Positions 45,780 through 55,440 of a DNA stretch of 64,000 nucleotides are shown here, piece after piece. This stretch comes from Pseudomonas sp. PA27(2017) (GTDB lineage Bacteria; Pseudomonadota; Gammaproteobacteria; Pseudomonadales; Pseudomonadaceae). Position numbers and translations under genes: made by a program. Positions within the stretch are counted from its first letter, which is position 1; every line of letters starts with the position of its first letter. The stretch is taken from positions 62,001 to 126,000 of the forward strand of contig NZ_MSXW01000014.1 in NCBI RefSeq assembly GCF_001945445.1, in the 5' to 3' direction. A model generated the notes under the pieces. The model searched no databases and was not told the origin of the DNA. It saw only the letters and a program-made list of their open reading frames with translations.

Positions 45780-46697
45780 TTAACGGCGCCACGGCGCCTG
45801 CGCCAGCAACTCGCTACAACGCGCCTGCACGAACTCGCGCAGCAGGTGCACCGGCTTGCTCAACTGCTCGCGGTGGGTGCAGATCAGATTCAACGGGGTC
45901 GGCTCGCCAAGCACCTCCGGCAAGAGGATGCGCAAGCGCCCGGCGTGCACGTCGCCGGCCACGTCCAGCCAGGATTTATAGACCACCCCGGCGCCAGCCA
46001 CGGCCCAGCGCCGCACCACATCGGCATCGTCGCTGAGGCGATCACCCGCCACCTGCAGGCTGTGCGCCCGGTCGCCGTCGTGAAAGCGCCAGCGCTCGTA
46101 GGCACGGCCGCCGAGCATATAGATCAGACAGTTGTGCTGGCGCAGATCAGCGATCTGCCGCGGCTCGCCAAGGCGCTGCAGGTAGGCTGGCGCGGCGCAC
46201 AGCACCCGGCGGTTGCCCGGCGCCACTGGCAGCGCCACCAGGCTCGAGTCCTCCGGCTCGCCGTAGCGCAGGGCGATGTCGACGGGCTCACGAAACAGAT
46301 CGGTGACCCGGTCGCCAAGCAGCAGGCGCAATTGCACCTGGGGATGCGTCTGCATGAAGGTATCGAGCCAGGGCAGCAGCGTGTTGCGGCCGAAGTCCGA
46401 GGGCGCCGCGAGTTGCAGCGGCCCGCTGATCGCCGACTTGCTGCCGGCCAGTTGTTGGCGCCCCGCCTCCAGGCTCTGCAGCGCTTGGCGGGCATGCAGC
46501 AGAAAGGCCTCGCCGTCGGCGGTCAGCCGCAAACTACGGGTCGAGCGTACGAAAAGGCGCGCCTGCAACTGCTGCTCCAGGCGCTTGAGGCCGGCGCTGG
46601 CCACGGCGGGCGATATGTCCAGCTGGCGCGCAGCCGCCGACAGGCTGCCTTCCCCGGCAATGCGCACGAACAGTTGCAGGTCATCGAAACGCAGCAT
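45780..46697 (-). CDS. LysR family transcriptional regulator
   Basis: This 305-residue regulator has the helix-turn-helix Gly-Ser-Leu-Ser-Ala-Ala-Ala-Arg-Gln-Leu-Asp-Ile-Ser-Pro-Ala-Val-Ala-Ser. It is followed by a CrgA-like effector domain with the Ile-Ala-Leu-Arg-Tyr-Gly segment. It is divergent from the quinone-oxidoreductase gene across 110 nt and probably controls it, a common pairing. The start is uncertain among three nearby ATGs; I use Met-Leu-Arg-Phe-Asp-Asp. Confidence 0.9.
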   Translation of the reverse strand: MLRFDDLQLFVRIAGEGSLSAAARQLDISPAVASAGLKRLEQQLQARLFVRSTRSLRLTADGEAFLLHARQALQSLEAGRQQLAGSKSAISGPLQLAAPSDFGRNTLLPWLDTFMQTHPQVQLRLLLGDRVTDLFREPVDIALRYGEPEDSSLVALPVAPGNRRVLCAAPAYLQRLGEPRQIADLRQHNCLIYMLGGRAYERWRFHDGDRAHSLQVAGDRLSDDADVVRRWAVAGAGVVYKSWLDVAGDVHAGRLRILLPEVLGEPTPLNLICTHREQLSKPVHLLREFVQARCSELLAQAPWRR

Positions 46698-46807
46698 GGC
46701 GATCATCTTCAAAAAAATATTGAAAGAGACTCTAGCTGCCTATGGTTTTTCCTGGCAATGGATTGGCGCAAGCTGCCCTCCATCCCACGCCCCTACAGGA
46801 CGCTCCC

Positions 46808-47824
46808 ATGAAAGCCGTTGCCTATCACCAGTCGCTGCCCATCGATAATCCGCAGGCTCTGCAGGACGTCACGCTCGACGCACCGACGCCCGGCCCGCGC
46901 GACCTGCTCGTCGAAGTGAAAGCCATCTCCGTGAACCCGGTGGACACCAAGATCCGCCGTAACGTGGCCCCCGACGCCGGCCAGCCCAAGGTGCTGGGCT
47001 GGGACGCCACCGGTGTGGTCAAGGCGGTCGGCAGCGAGGTGACGCTGTTCAAGGTCGGTGATGAAGTCGCCTACGCCGGCGCCATCAACCGTGCCGGAGC
47101 CAACAGCGAGCTGCACGTGGTCGACGAGCGCATCGTCGGTCGCAAGCCAAGCAGCCTGCCCTTCGCCGAATCCGCTGCCCTGCCGCTGACCGCCATCACT
47201 GCCTGGGAACTGCTGTTCGACCGCTTGCAGGTCGCCGATGGCACGGCCGACCAGGGCCAGAGCCTATTGGTCATCGGCGCCGCCGGTGGCGTCGGCTCGA
47301 TCCTCGTGCAACTGGCCCGACAGCTCACCGGGCTGACCGTGATCGGCACCGCCTCGCGTCCGGAAACCCAGGCCTGGGTTCGCGAACTGGGCGCCCATCA
47401 TGTGATCGACCACAGCAAGCCGCTGAACGAAGAACTGGCGCGGATCGGCATCGCCCAGGTCACCCACGTGGCAAGCCTGACCCAGACCGACCAGCACTAT
47501 GACGCCATCGTCGAAGCCCTGGCCCCGCAAGGCCGCCTGGCGCTGATCGACGACCCGCTGCAGCCGCTGGACGTGATGAAGCTCAAGCGCAAGAGCATCT
47601 CCCTGCATTGGGAACTGATGTTCACCCGCTCGCTGTTCGAGACCGCCGACATGATCGAGCAACACCGCTTGCTCAATCGCGTCGCCGACCTGGTGGATGC
47701 CGGCACCCTGAAAACCACCCTGGGCGAGCACTTCGGCACCATCAATGCCGAAAACCTGCGCCGCGCCCATGCCCTGCTGGAAAGCGGCAAGGCCAAGGGC
47801 AAGATCGTGCTGGAAGGTTTCTGA
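46808..47824 (+). CDS. Zinc-type alcohol dehydrogenase-like quinone oxidoreductase
   Basis: This 338-residue MDR-superfamily enzyme has a GroES-like N-terminal half (Asn-Pro-Val-Asp-Thr-Lys, Leu-Gly-Trp-Asp-Ala-Thr-Gly-Val-Val) and a Rossmann half with Gly-Ala-Ala-Gly-Gly-Val-Gly-Ser. The zinc-ligand Cys residues are absent, as in quinone oxidoreductases. NADPH-dependent reduction of quinones or enones is the likely activity. A GC-rich hairpin (47835-47859) without T-run follows. Confidence 0.9.
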   Translation: MKAVAYHQSLPIDNPQALQDVTLDAPTPGPRDLLVEVKAISVNPVDTKIRRNVAPDAGQPKVLGWDATGVVKAVGSEVTLFKVGDEVAYAGAINRAGANSELHVVDERIVGRKPSSLPFAESAALPLTAITAWELLFDRLQVADGTADQGQSLLVIGAAGGVGSILVQLARQLTGLTVIGTASRPETQAWVRELGAHHVIDHSKPLNEELARIGIAQVTHVASLTQTDQHYDAIVEALAPQGRLALIDDPLQPLDVMKLKRKSISLHWELMFTRSLFETADMIEQHRLLNRVADLVDAGTLKTTLGEHFGTINAENLRRAHALLESGKAKGKIVLEGF

Positions 47825-47834
47825 TCCTGCCTGA

Positions 47835-47859
47835 GAGGCGCCGATAACCGGAGCGCCTC
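47835..47859. other. Hairpin between quinone oxidoreductase and heme operon
   Basis: A 7-bp stem GAGGCGC/GCGCCTC with an 11-nt loop. It lies between two converging genes and has no T-run; a weak terminator at best. Confidence 0.4.
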
Positions 47860-47902
47860 GCCTCTGGGACAGGCACCTGACCTGCCCTACGGGGATCTTG
47901 CG

Positions 47903-48787
47903 CTAGCGAAATCGTGCGCAATGATCCTCGGGCGGCAAGGCGGCGGTGTACCACACGTAATCCGCTTGCTCGGCGGTCACCGGTTTACCCACTTCGGAAA
48001 GGATCAGCACCTGGGTGCCATCCGGCTCGCCCAGGTCACTCAGGTGCAGCGGCACTCCCAGGTCGCGGCGCACGTGAAAGGCGCCAGCGAACAGCATTGC
48101 CGGCTGCGGCGCTTTCAACAGTTGCTCGGCCATGCGCCGGTCGCGTTGCTGCTGCACGGCGAGCATCGCTGGCAGCTGGCTGATCGGCAGCTTGTCGCAA
48201 TGGGACTGGCGAATCTGCGCCAGCAGCGGTTCCTGCACGGCCGCCGCGGTCGAGGCCTCCCCTCTCAGCAGCGGTTGCTTGCGGTAAATCGTCATGATCT
48301 CGGCACGGTCGAGATTCGCGGCACGCAGCGGGTAATCCTGCACCAGTGCATGACGCACGATGGGGCCGTACAGCGCCCACGGCCAACCGTTACTCCACTC
48401 CAGCGCATTGGGCAGATCGGCGATCTGCAGGCCTTCACGCAATTGCTGCTTCACATCTTCGACCTGCGGCTGCTGGCTATTCGCGAGCATTTCTAGCAAC
48501 AGGCTGCCTTGCCCTCGCCGCGCCTCCAGGGCCCGCAGCAACCACAGCTGCAGGGCATGGTGATCCGGGTTGTCATGCTGCTCGCCGACCAGCACCCGGG
48601 GCGCCTTTGCCAGGTGAGCGACGAGTTGCTCGGGCGTCAGCCGTGCGCCGCTATGCAGGTCGATGATCTGCCCCAGGTCGGCGTGCCCGCGCCCCTCTGG
48701 GCTTTGCCATGCGGGCACGGGCGCCAGGACGGGCTGGCTTTGGCAGGCAGTGAGCAGCAACAGCAGGGCGAAAAACAGCGTACGCAT
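47903..48787 (-). CDS. ChaN family lipoprotein at the end of the heme-uptake operon
   Basis: This 294-residue lipoprotein has lipobox Leu-Thr-Ala-Cys (Cys15). The EreA/ChaN-like fold is marked by Leu-Val-Gly-Glu-Gln-His-Asp-Asn-Pro-Asp-His-His and Ala-Gly-Ala-Phe-His-Val-Arg-Arg-Asp. ChaN of Campylobacter binds stacked hemes and is iron-regulated. Its position 10 nt after hmuV, behind hmuS-T-U, supports a role in heme capture. I recall a gene called phuW at the same place in P. aeruginosa and this may be its equivalent. Confidence 0.88.
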   Translation of the reverse strand: MRTLFFALLLLLTACQSQPVLAPVPAWQSPEGRGHADLGQIIDLHSGARLTPEQLVAHLAKAPRVLVGEQHDNPDHHALQLWLLRALEARRGQGSLLLEMLANSQQPQVEDVKQQLREGLQIADLPNALEWSNGWPWALYGPIVRHALVQDYPLRAANLDRAEIMTIYRKQPLLRGEASTAAAVQEPLLAQIRQSHCDKLPISQLPAMLAVQQQRDRRMAEQLLKAPQPAMLFAGAFHVRRDLGVPLHLSDLGEPDGTQVLILSEVGKPVTAEQADYVWYTAALPPEDHCARFR

Positions 48788-48797
48788 CGGGCTTCCT

Positions 48798-49565
48798 TCA
48801 GCGGGCAACGATCAGCGGGTGCCCGCGTTCGGGGTGGCGCTGCACCAGCACTTCCAGGCCGAACACCGCGTGCAGCGACTCGGCACGCAGCACCTCGGCA
48901 GGCAGGCCGATGGCATGGGCACGACCGTCGTTGAGCAACAGCAGGCGGTCGCAATAACGCGCCGCCAGATTCAGGTCGTGGAGGATGACCAGCACCGCGG
49001 CGCCCTGTTCGGCGAAGCGGCGCACGGCCTGCAGGGTAGTGTGCTGATGCAACGGGTCGAGCATGGAGGTCGGCTCGTCGAGCAGCAGCGTCTGCTCGGC
49101 ACCTCCCGGCCACAGCTGCGCCAGTACCCGCGCCAGATGCACACGCTGACGCTCGCCGCCGGACAGCTGCAGATAGCTGCGTTCGGCCAGGTGCTCGGCA
49201 TCGGCGGCCTGCAGCGCCTCGCAGACGATCTGTTCATCACGCTCGCGGCCAGTGTCGTGGGGCATGCGGCCCATCATCACCACATCGCCGACCACGAAAC
49301 CGAAGCTCAGCGACGAGCTTTGCGGCAGCACCGCCAGGCGCCGCGCGCGTGCCGTGCCCGGCCAGTCCTGCAGCGACCGATCATCCAGAACGACCTCACC
49401 CGCTGCTGGGCTCAACTCGCCGCACAGGGCGCCCAGCAAGGTGCTCTTGCCAGCGCCATTGGGGCCGAGCACGCCCAGCACTTCACCAGGCTGCAGTTGC
49501 AGGTCGATATCGGCCAGCACCGTCTTGTCGCCACGCTGGACCGACAGCTTGCGGGCACTGAGCAT
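48798..49565 (-). CDS. hmuV: Heme ABC transporter ATP-binding protein
   Basis: This 255-residue ATPase carries Walker A Gly-Pro-Asn-Gly-Ala-Gly-Lys-Ser-Thr, signature Leu-Ser-Gly-Gly-Glu-Arg-Gln-Arg, Walker B Leu-Leu-Leu-Asp-Glu-Pro-Thr-Ser and an H-loop His in Leu-His-Asp-Leu-Asn-Leu. It powers heme import through HmuU. Its ATG shares one base with the hmuU stop (TGATG). It is called phuV in P. aeruginosa. Confidence 0.95.
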   Translation of the reverse strand: MLSARKLSVQRGDKTVLADIDLQLQPGEVLGVLGPNGAGKSTLLGALCGELSPAAGEVVLDDRSLQDWPGTARARRLAVLPQSSSLSFGFVVGDVVMMGRMPHDTGRERDEQIVCEALQAADAEHLAERSYLQLSGGERQRVHLARVLAQLWPGGAEQTLLLDEPTSMLDPLHQHTTLQAVRRFAEQGAAVLVILHDLNLAARYCDRLLLLNDGRAHAIGLPAEVLRAESLHAVFGLEVLVQRHPERGHPLIVAR

Positions 49566-50602
49566 CAGGTGCGTCCTCGCAGCAGCAGGTAGAGAAAGAA
49601 CGGCGCGCCGATCAATGCGGTGACGATGCCGATGGGCAGCTCGGCGGGCGATAGGATCAGCCGCGCGAACAGGTCAGCGAGCAGCAGCAAACTGGCGCCT
49701 GCCAGCGCCGAGGCCGGCAGCAGCACGCGGTGATCGGGGCCGACCAACAGCCGCACCAGGTGCGGCACCACCAGGCCGATGAAACCGATCATCCCCGCAG
49801 CAGCCACGGCGGCACCCACGCCCAGCGCGGTACAGAGCACCAGCTCGCGCTTGAGGCGCTCCACCGCAACGCCCAGGTGGCGGGCCTCGGACTCGCCGAG
49901 CAGCAAGGCATTCAGCGCCTGGGCGCGGCGCGGCAGCCACAGCGCCGCCGCCAGGGTGACCAGCAGCAGCGGCCACAGCCGGGCATAGCTGGCGCCGTTG
50001 AGGCTGCCCAGGTTCCAGAAGGTCAGGGTGCGCAAGGTGGCATCGTCGGCCAGGTAGGTGAACAGACCGATGCAGGCGAACGCCAGGGCATTGAGGGCGA
50101 TGCCGGCAAGCAGCATGGTGGTCACGCTGGTCTGCCCGTTGCGGCGCCCCAGACGATAGACCAGCGCGGTCACCACCAGCCCGCCGAGAAAGGCGCACAG
50201 CGATAGCAGGTAAGGCGCGAACAGCTCCGGCATCCCGCCCATGGCGGCGCCCCCAACGATGGCGATGGCCGCGCCGAGCGCCGCACCGCTGGAAACGCCG
50301 ATCAGGCCGGGGTCGGCCAACGGGTTGCGAAACAGGCCCTGCATGGCCACGCCACAAAGCGCCAGCACGGCGCCGACCGCCAGGCCCAGCAGGGTGCGCG
50401 GCATGCGGATCTGGCCAAGAATCAGCTCGGCCTGCTGCAGGCCATCGCCCGCCAATGGTAAACCGGTCAGGCGCAGGGCAGCCCGCAGGGTATCGCCCAG
50501 TGGCAGGCTCACCGGCCCAAGGGCCAGTGACAACCACAAGGCAAGTGCCAACAGCAGGCCCAGCGCGACGAACAGTGAGCGCGGGGCAATCACCGGTTTC
50601 AT
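49565..50602 (-). CDS. hmuU: Heme ABC transporter permease
   Basis: This 345-residue FecCD/BtuC-family permease has about 10 helices. Hallmarks are [28 protein letters not shown] and Gly-Phe-Ile-Gly-Leu-Val-Val-Pro-His. Its start overlaps the hmuT stop by four bases (ATGA). It is called phuU in P. aeruginosa. Confidence 0.95.
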   Translation of the reverse strand: MKPVIAPRSLFVALGLLLALALWLSLALGPVSLPLGDTLRAALRLTGLPLAGDGLQQAELILGQIRMPRTLLGLAVGAVLALCGVAMQGLFRNPLADPGLIGVSSGAALGAAIAIVGGAAMGGMPELFAPYLLSLCAFLGGLVVTALVYRLGRRNGQTSVTTMLLAGIALNALAFACIGLFTYLADDATLRTLTFWNLGSLNGASYARLWPLLLVTLAAALWLPRRAQALNALLLGESEARHLGVAVERLKRELVLCTALGVGAAVAAAGMIGFIGLVVPHLVRLLVGPDHRVLLPASALAGASLLLLADLFARLILSPAELPIGIVTALIGAPFFLYLLLRGRT

Positions 50603-51486
50603 GGGGTGGCGGGTGCCAGCGGTGTACGCCCGGGGTAGAAGGCGGCGGAAAGCTCGGCGAGGCCGGCGGGAATGCGCGGGCCGAGCCCACCGACCAGCAG
50701 GGTCGGGTCGATGGCCACCAGGCGCCCTTGCTTGCCGGCCTTGGTCGAGGCCAGGGCCGGGTTCTGCTTGAGCAGCGCCTGGCGGGCCTCGTCGCCGCCC
50801 AGGCGGCGGTCGGCGAAGATCACCACTTCAGGGTCCAGCGCCAGCAGCGCCTCGGTGGACAGCGCCTTGTAGCCTTCGTGAGTGGTCAGGTTCTTGCCAC
50901 CAGCGTGCTCGATCATCCAGGCCGCCGCCGTATCCTTGCCGCCGGCCATGGGGCTGCTGCCGGCATGACCGAGCAGCAGCACAACGGTCGGCGCCGGGCT
51001 TTGCGCCTGGGCCTTGGCGACCCAGTCGGCCTGCTCGCTCAGGCGCGCCTGGTAAGCGGCGAATACGCTCTCGGCACGCGCCTCATCGTCCAGCAGCGCT
51101 CCAATGCGCATGAGATTGCCATGCAGCACCTGCAGGTCGGCATCGGCAGGCAGCGCCTCGACCTTCACGCCGGCGGCGGCCAGTTGCGCCAGCACCGGCG
51201 GCGGCCCCATCTCCTCGGTACCGAGCAGCACCTCGGGGCGCAAGGCCAGAATGCCCTCGGCGGCCAGTTGGCGCTGGTAACCGACGCTGGGCAGCTTCTG
51301 CAACGAAGCCGGGTGTTGGCTGGTGGTGTCCACGCCGACCAGTTTGGCCTCACCGCCGAGCGCGACCACCCACTCGCTCAGGGAGCCCCCGGCGCTGACC
51401 CAGCGTTGCGGCAGGTTGTCGGCGCTTGCCGCCAGTGGCACCAGCAGGCTGGCGAACAGGGTGAATGCAGCGAGGGGACGGATCAT
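50599..51486 (-). CDS. hmuT: Periplasmic heme-binding protein
   Basis: This 295-residue class III solute-binding protein has a signal peptide ending Ala-Ala-Ser-Ala-Asp. The N-lobe begins Arg-Trp-Val-Ser-Ala-Gly-Gly-Ser-Leu-Ser-Glu. The heme-ligand Tyr region Val-Gly-Tyr-Gln-Arg-Gln-Leu-Ala-Ala-Glu-Gly is present (HmuT/PhuT/ShuT use this Tyr). It hands heme from the TonB receptor to HmuUV. Confidence 0.95.
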   Translation of the reverse strand: MIRPLAAFTLFASLLVPLAASADNLPQRWVSAGGSLSEWVVALGGEAKLVGVDTTSQHPASLQKLPSVGYQRQLAAEGILALRPEVLLGTEEMGPPPVLAQLAAAGVKVEALPADADLQVLHGNLMRIGALLDDEARAESVFAAYQARLSEQADWVAKAQAQSPAPTVVLLLGHAGSSPMAGGKDTAAAWMIEHAGGKNLTTHEGYKALSTEALLALDPEVVIFADRRLGGDEARQALLKQNPALASTKAGKQGRLVAIDPTLLVGGLGPRIPAGLAELSAAFYPGRTPLAPATP

Positions 51487-51556
51487 GGAGCAACTCCGGA
51501 AGCGGATTCGTATCGGCCGTCCGAATATAGGGGCGACCGAGGCTGGCAGTGTAGCG

Positions 51557-52618
51557 TCAGGCTGGCAGGGCGGGTGTCTGCTCGGCCAGAAGACGCCAAT
51601 CCTCGCGCTCCGGCACGCCCGGTTTGCGCGCGCCGAACACCTGCACGATCAGCTCACCGCTGGCATCGAACGCCTCCCAACTGGTGATCACGCCGTCGCT
51701 GCTCGGTTTGCGTACGCGCCACAGCTCGTGAATGTCGCCGGTCTTGAGGTGCAGGTTGAACTGCGGGTCGAGCACGTTGAACCAGGTGTCCATCCACTTC
51801 AGGTTGCTCACCGGCCCGGTATGGATCTGGATGCAGTGACGGTTGCCGACGAACACCATGATCGGCACGTCGCCGGCTGCCGCGCGCTCGAACAACCCCG
51901 CAAGCGCCTCGGGCGCCAGCGGTTCGGCCCATTCACGGCCGGCCAGGCGTAACGCCTGGGTGCGTGCCGCGCCGTGGTTCTTCAGCAGGGCGAAGAAATG
52001 GTGGGTGTCCTTCAGTGCCGCCCAGCCGGCGCGCAAGGCGTCGCCGTCGATGGCGGCGTCCGGCTGAACAGTCGTAGGAGTCGGCATCGGTTTGAGCGCC
52101 AGTTCGCTGCTTTGCTGCTCATCGCGTAAACGCGCGAGCAGCGGCTCCCAGGCTTCCAGCTCGCTGTGTTCGGTAAGGTAGACCTTGTGCACCGCGGTGC
52201 CCTGGTGATCGAACACCTGGACGCTGCGCAACACGCCGCGCGGCGTCTGCTCGGCCACGGCGAAGACGCTGGCCCAACCACTGAGGAACAGGCGCAGGTC
52301 GATATCCGGCGACACCACTAGGCCCATCTGACCATTCCCGGCAATCGTCACCTCGCGGTAAATGCCCTTGCGCTCATGCACGCAGGATTCGTTGCGGGTC
52401 AGCGCCATCACGTGGCCAAGCTCGCCCAGCGCGGGCAGCAGCGTTGCCCAGTCAGGGCGCAGGCGCACGGTATCCACAGCCAGGCGGCTGGCGGTCAGCT
52501 CGGCCTCGCTGACGCCCAGCTTCGCCGCCGCATCCCGGGCCCGCAGGTGCGGCTGCTCGGCACGCAGGCTCTGCCAGGCGGCATACAGGCCTGCCCCGGC
52601 CACGGACTGATCGCTCAT
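51557..52618 (-). CDS. hmuS: Cytoplasmic heme-trafficking/degrading factor (HmuS/PhuS/HemS family)
   Basis: This 353-residue protein is a tandem of two HemS-like domains. The first starts Trp-Gln-Ser-Leu-Arg-Ala-Glu-Gln-Pro-His-Leu-Arg-Ala-Arg-Asp-Ala-Ala, the family opening. The second contains Val-Gly-Asn-Arg-His-Cys-Ile-Gln-Ile-His-Thr-Gly-Pro-Val, with a candidate heme-ligand His. In P. aeruginosa PhuS delivers heme to heme oxygenase. I start at ATG 52618 behind GGGAG. It is first gene of the operon and divergent from the receptor. Confidence 0.95.
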   Translation of the reverse strand: MSDQSVAGAGLYAAWQSLRAEQPHLRARDAAAKLGVSEAELTASRLAVDTVRLRPDWATLLPALGELGHVMALTRNESCVHERKGIYREVTIAGNGQMGLVVSPDIDLRLFLSGWASVFAVAEQTPRGVLRSVQVFDHQGTAVHKVYLTEHSELEAWEPLLARLRDEQQSSELALKPMPTPTTVQPDAAIDGDALRAGWAALKDTHHFFALLKNHGAARTQALRLAGREWAEPLAPEALAGLFERAAAGDVPIMVFVGNRHCIQIHTGPVSNLKWMDTWFNVLDPQFNLHLKTGDIHELWRVRKPSSDGVITSWEAFDASGELIVQVFGARKPGVPEREDWRLLAEQTPALPA

Positions 52619-52747
52619 CACTTCAACTCCCTTGCAAGGCCCGCTGAACAGGCGAGGAAAAACCATAGACCGGAAGGGTAAACGGCTGGGTTGGAGAGTA
52701 AAACCCAGCAAACATTAAATAATCTTAACCGCCAGTCAATCCTGTTT

Positions 52748-52766
52748 ACAAACGATAATCACTACC
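52748..52766. promoter_or_regulatory. Fur-box-like site between hmuS and the heme receptor
   Basis: ACAAACGATAATCACTACC matches the 19-bp Fur consensus at about 13 positions, with 11 of 13 in the right part (GATAATCACTACC). It lies 52 nt before the receptor ATG and 130 nt before hmuS. A weaker match (around 52717-52735) lies nearby. Confidence 0.55.
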
Positions 52767-52817
52767 ATCTAATGCGGCGTCCTTTTCCTTCGCCTCTCGA
52801 CATGACAGGAGAATCGC

Positions 52818-55022
52818 ATGTCGCCTACCCCGCCCTTCCCACTTCGCTCCTGCTTGGCCTTTTTGTTGTTCAGTCCTGCATTTGCTGGCGCGCAATCCCT
52901 GCAGTTGGAGAAAACCACGATCAGCGCAACGCGCATCGAGCAGAGCACCGACAGCGTCCCCAATACGGTGTCGGTCATCAGCGCGCGGGATGTAGATCGC
53001 AAGAACGTGAAGAACATCAGGGATCTGGTTCGTTACGAGCCGGGGGTGTCGGTCAGCGGTACGGGTAGTCGGTTCGGCCTGGCAGGCTTCACCATTCGCG
53101 GCATCGGCGGCAATCGCATCCTCACTCAGGTGGATGGTGTGCCGATGCCCGATGCATTCGCCTTCGGCCCGTTCCTCGACGCGCGGCGCAACTACGTCGA
53201 CCCTGATACGCTCAAGCGCGTGGAGATCATTCGCGGCCCAGCCAGCTCGCTATATGGCAGTGATGCGATTGGCGGCGCGGTCAGCTTCCTGACCAAGGAT
53301 GCCGCCGACTATCTCGACGCGGGTGATGACGCCTACGCACGACTCAAGACCGGCTACGATGGTGCCGACGACAGCTGGTCGCGCAGCGCCACGTTCGCCG
53401 CACGCCAGGGCCAGGTCGATGGCCTGCTGCACCTGGGCCGACGTGACGGCCAGGCGCTCGACACCTTCGGTGGCCGCGGCGGAATCGGGGCAGCACGGGA
53501 AGAAGCCAACCCTCAGGACTACACCGCCAACAATCTGCTCGCCAAGCTCGGCTGGAATTACCTCGACAATGATCGCTTGCAACTGACCTATGAGCGCTAC
53601 GAAGACGATGCCGATACCCGGGTGCTCAGCGAATACAGCACCACGGCCACCGTTCGCACCTCCGACGCGACCGACAATACCGACCGCCAGCGTCTCAGCC
53701 TGCAGCACAGCTTCGCCCTGGATACGGCCATCAGCGACAGCGCCGAATGGCAATTGAGTTATCAGGAAAGCCAGATTCGCCAGCGCACTTTCCAGCAGCG
53801 GTTCAGCGGTGGCAGCCTGCGTGAGCGCAGCCGCGACTCGACCTATCAGGAAGACCTGTGGGCGTTCAACGCCAAGCTCGACAAAGCCTTCGACACCGGA
53901 GCAGCAAGCCACCACCTGATCTATGGCGTCGACTTCAAACGCCTGGAAAGCAGCGACCTGCGCAAGGGCCGCGAAGCATTCGCCAGCACCGGTTTGCCCG
54001 TCCCGGCCATCCCCGGCGATGAAAGCTTCCCGCTCAGCGACTTCCCCGAGCCCACCTCGACCGAATACGCCTTCTTCGTGCAGGACACCATCGACATCGG
54101 CCGCTGGACGCTGCTGCCCGGCCTGCGCTACGACCATTACAAGATGAAGCCCGAGGTTACGCCTCACTACCTGAACAGCCAGCCGATCAACCGCAACCCG
54201 GCTGATTATCGCGACGAGGCGCTATCTCCCAAGCTCGGTATCACCTATCGCATCGATGACGCCCATAGTGTTTACGGCCAATACGCAGCGGGTTTTCGCG
54301 CACCGAACCCGGTGGATATCTTTGGCGAGTTCATCAACTTCGCCCGTAATTATCAGACCATCGCCAACCCCAGCCTCAAGCCGGAAACCAGCGAAAGCTA
54401 CGAAATCGGCCTGCGCGGTCAGTACGACGCCGGCGCCTTTGGCATCGCGCTCTTCTACAACCACTACGACGACTTCATCGAGCAGGTCACGCTGCCCAAC
54501 GATCCAACGGGCGCGGGCCGCATGACGTTCCAGTACCAGAACCTCGACCGTGTGACCATTCGGGGTGCCGAGGCGCGTGGCGAACTGCGCCTGGATCGCC
54601 TCGGTCTGCCGGCTGGCAGCCATTTGCGCAGCGCCATCGCTTACGCCCGCGGCAAGGATGAGGCATCCGGCCAGCCGATCAACAGCATCGACCCGCTCAA
54701 GGCGGTGTTCGGCCTCGGCTACGATGCACCGAGCGGGCAGTACGGCGGCGAACTGAGCTGGACGCTGGCGGCCGCCAAGAAGCGCGTCGATCAGACGCAG
54801 ATCGCCAATCAATACGAACCCTCGGGTTACGGCACGCTGGATCTGAGCGCGTACTGGAACATCGGCGCTGGCGTGTCGGTCAATGCCGGGCTGTTCAACC
54901 TGACGGACAAGCAATATTGGCAATGGGGCGACGTGCGCAGCCTCACCGAGAACAGCTCGAGCCTTGGCCGCTACTCCCAGCCAGGTCGCCACGCGGCTTT
55001 CAACGTGATCTGGGAAATCTGA
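52818..55022 (+). CDS. TonB-dependent heme/hemoglobin receptor
   Basis: This 734-residue outer-membrane receptor has a signal peptide ending near Phe-Ala-Gly-Ala. A TonB-box-like stretch (Glu-Lys-Thr-Thr-Ile-Ser-Ala) is followed by the plug domain (about 45-160). The 22-strand barrel carries the heme-receptor FRAP box (Gly-Phe-Arg-Ala-Pro-Asn-Pro) and an Asn-Pro-x-Leu (Ala-Asn-Pro-Ser-Leu-Lys-Pro-Glu). The usual conserved His between them is not evident in Val-Asp-Ile-Phe-Gly-Glu-Phe-Ile. It ends in Ile-Trp-Glu-Ile rather than a terminal Phe. It is the PhuR/HmuR equivalent by position, divergent from the heme operon. Confidence 0.93.
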   Translation: MSPTPPFPLRSCLAFLLFSPAFAGAQSLQLEKTTISATRIEQSTDSVPNTVSVISARDVDRKNVKNIRDLVRYEPGVSVSGTGSRFGLAGFTIRGIGGNRILTQVDGVPMPDAFAFGPFLDARRNYVDPDTLKRVEIIRGPASSLYGSDAIGGAVSFLTKDAADYLDAGDDAYARLKTGYDGADDSWSRSATFAARQGQVDGLLHLGRRDGQALDTFGGRGGIGAAREEANPQDYTANNLLAKLGWNYLDNDRLQLTYERYEDDADTRVLSEYSTTATVRTSDATDNTDRQRLSLQHSFALDTAISDSAEWQLSYQESQIRQRTFQQRFSGGSLRERSRDSTYQEDLWAFNAKLDKAFDTGAASHHLIYGVDFKRLESSDLRKGREAFASTGLPVPAIPGDESFPLSDFPEPTSTEYAFFVQDTIDIGRWTLLPGLRYDHYKMKPEVTPHYLNSQPINRNPADYRDEALSPKLGITYRIDDAHSVYGQYAAGFRAPNPVDIFGEFINFARNYQTIANPSLKPETSESYEIGLRGQYDAGAFGIALFYNHYDDFIEQVTLPNDPTGAGRMTFQYQNLDRVTIRGAEARGELRLDRLGLPAGSHLRSAIAYARGKDEASGQPINSIDPLKAVFGLGYDAPSGQYGGELSWTLAAAKKRVDQTQIANQYEPSGYGTLDLSAYWNIGAGVSVNAGLFNLTDKQYWQWGDVRSLTENSSSLGRYSQPGRHAAFNVIWEI

Positions 55023-55109
55023 GCCCAAAAGCCCCTCGCGCACGGACGCGCGCCCCTTCCATCCCCAGGCCGATGCGGGATAATCACCCGCCCTGGCCTG
55101 GAGAATTCG

Positions 55110-55427
55110 ATGATCCGTCTATGCGCCCCCGATGAGCTGCCGGAAGCTCAGAGCCGGGGCTTCGATGTTGAAGGCATGCAGCTGCTCGCCGTGCGCAAGG
55201 GCGGCGAGGTGTTCGTGTACCGCAACCGTTGCCCGCACCGGGGCGTGCCGCTGGAATGGCAGGCCGACCAGTTTCTCGACCCCAGCGCCAGCCTGATTCA
55301 GTGCGCCCGGCATGGCGCGCTGTTTCTGATCGAGTCCGGTGAGTGCGTGGCAGGGCCGTGCGAGGGGCAAACGCTGCGGCCTATCGACAGCTGCGAGAAT
55401 GGCGAAGGGATCTGGGTCGATCTGTAG
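55110..55427 (+). CDS. Rieske [2Fe-2S] ferredoxin-like protein
   Basis: This 105-residue soluble protein is a single Rieske domain. Its ligands are Cys-Pro-His-Arg-Gly and Cys-Ala-Arg-His-Gly, the C-x-H and C-x-x-H boxes, near residues 41-43 and 62-65. It has no membrane anchor or partner oxygenase nearby, so the redox partner is unknown. A GGAG site precedes the ATG. Confidence 0.9.
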   Translation: MIRLCAPDELPEAQSRGFDVEGMQLLAVRKGGEVFVYRNRCPHRGVPLEWQADQFLDPSASLIQCARHGALFLIESGECVAGPCEGQTLRPIDSCENGEGIWVDL

Positions 55428-55440
55428 CACCAATAACCCT

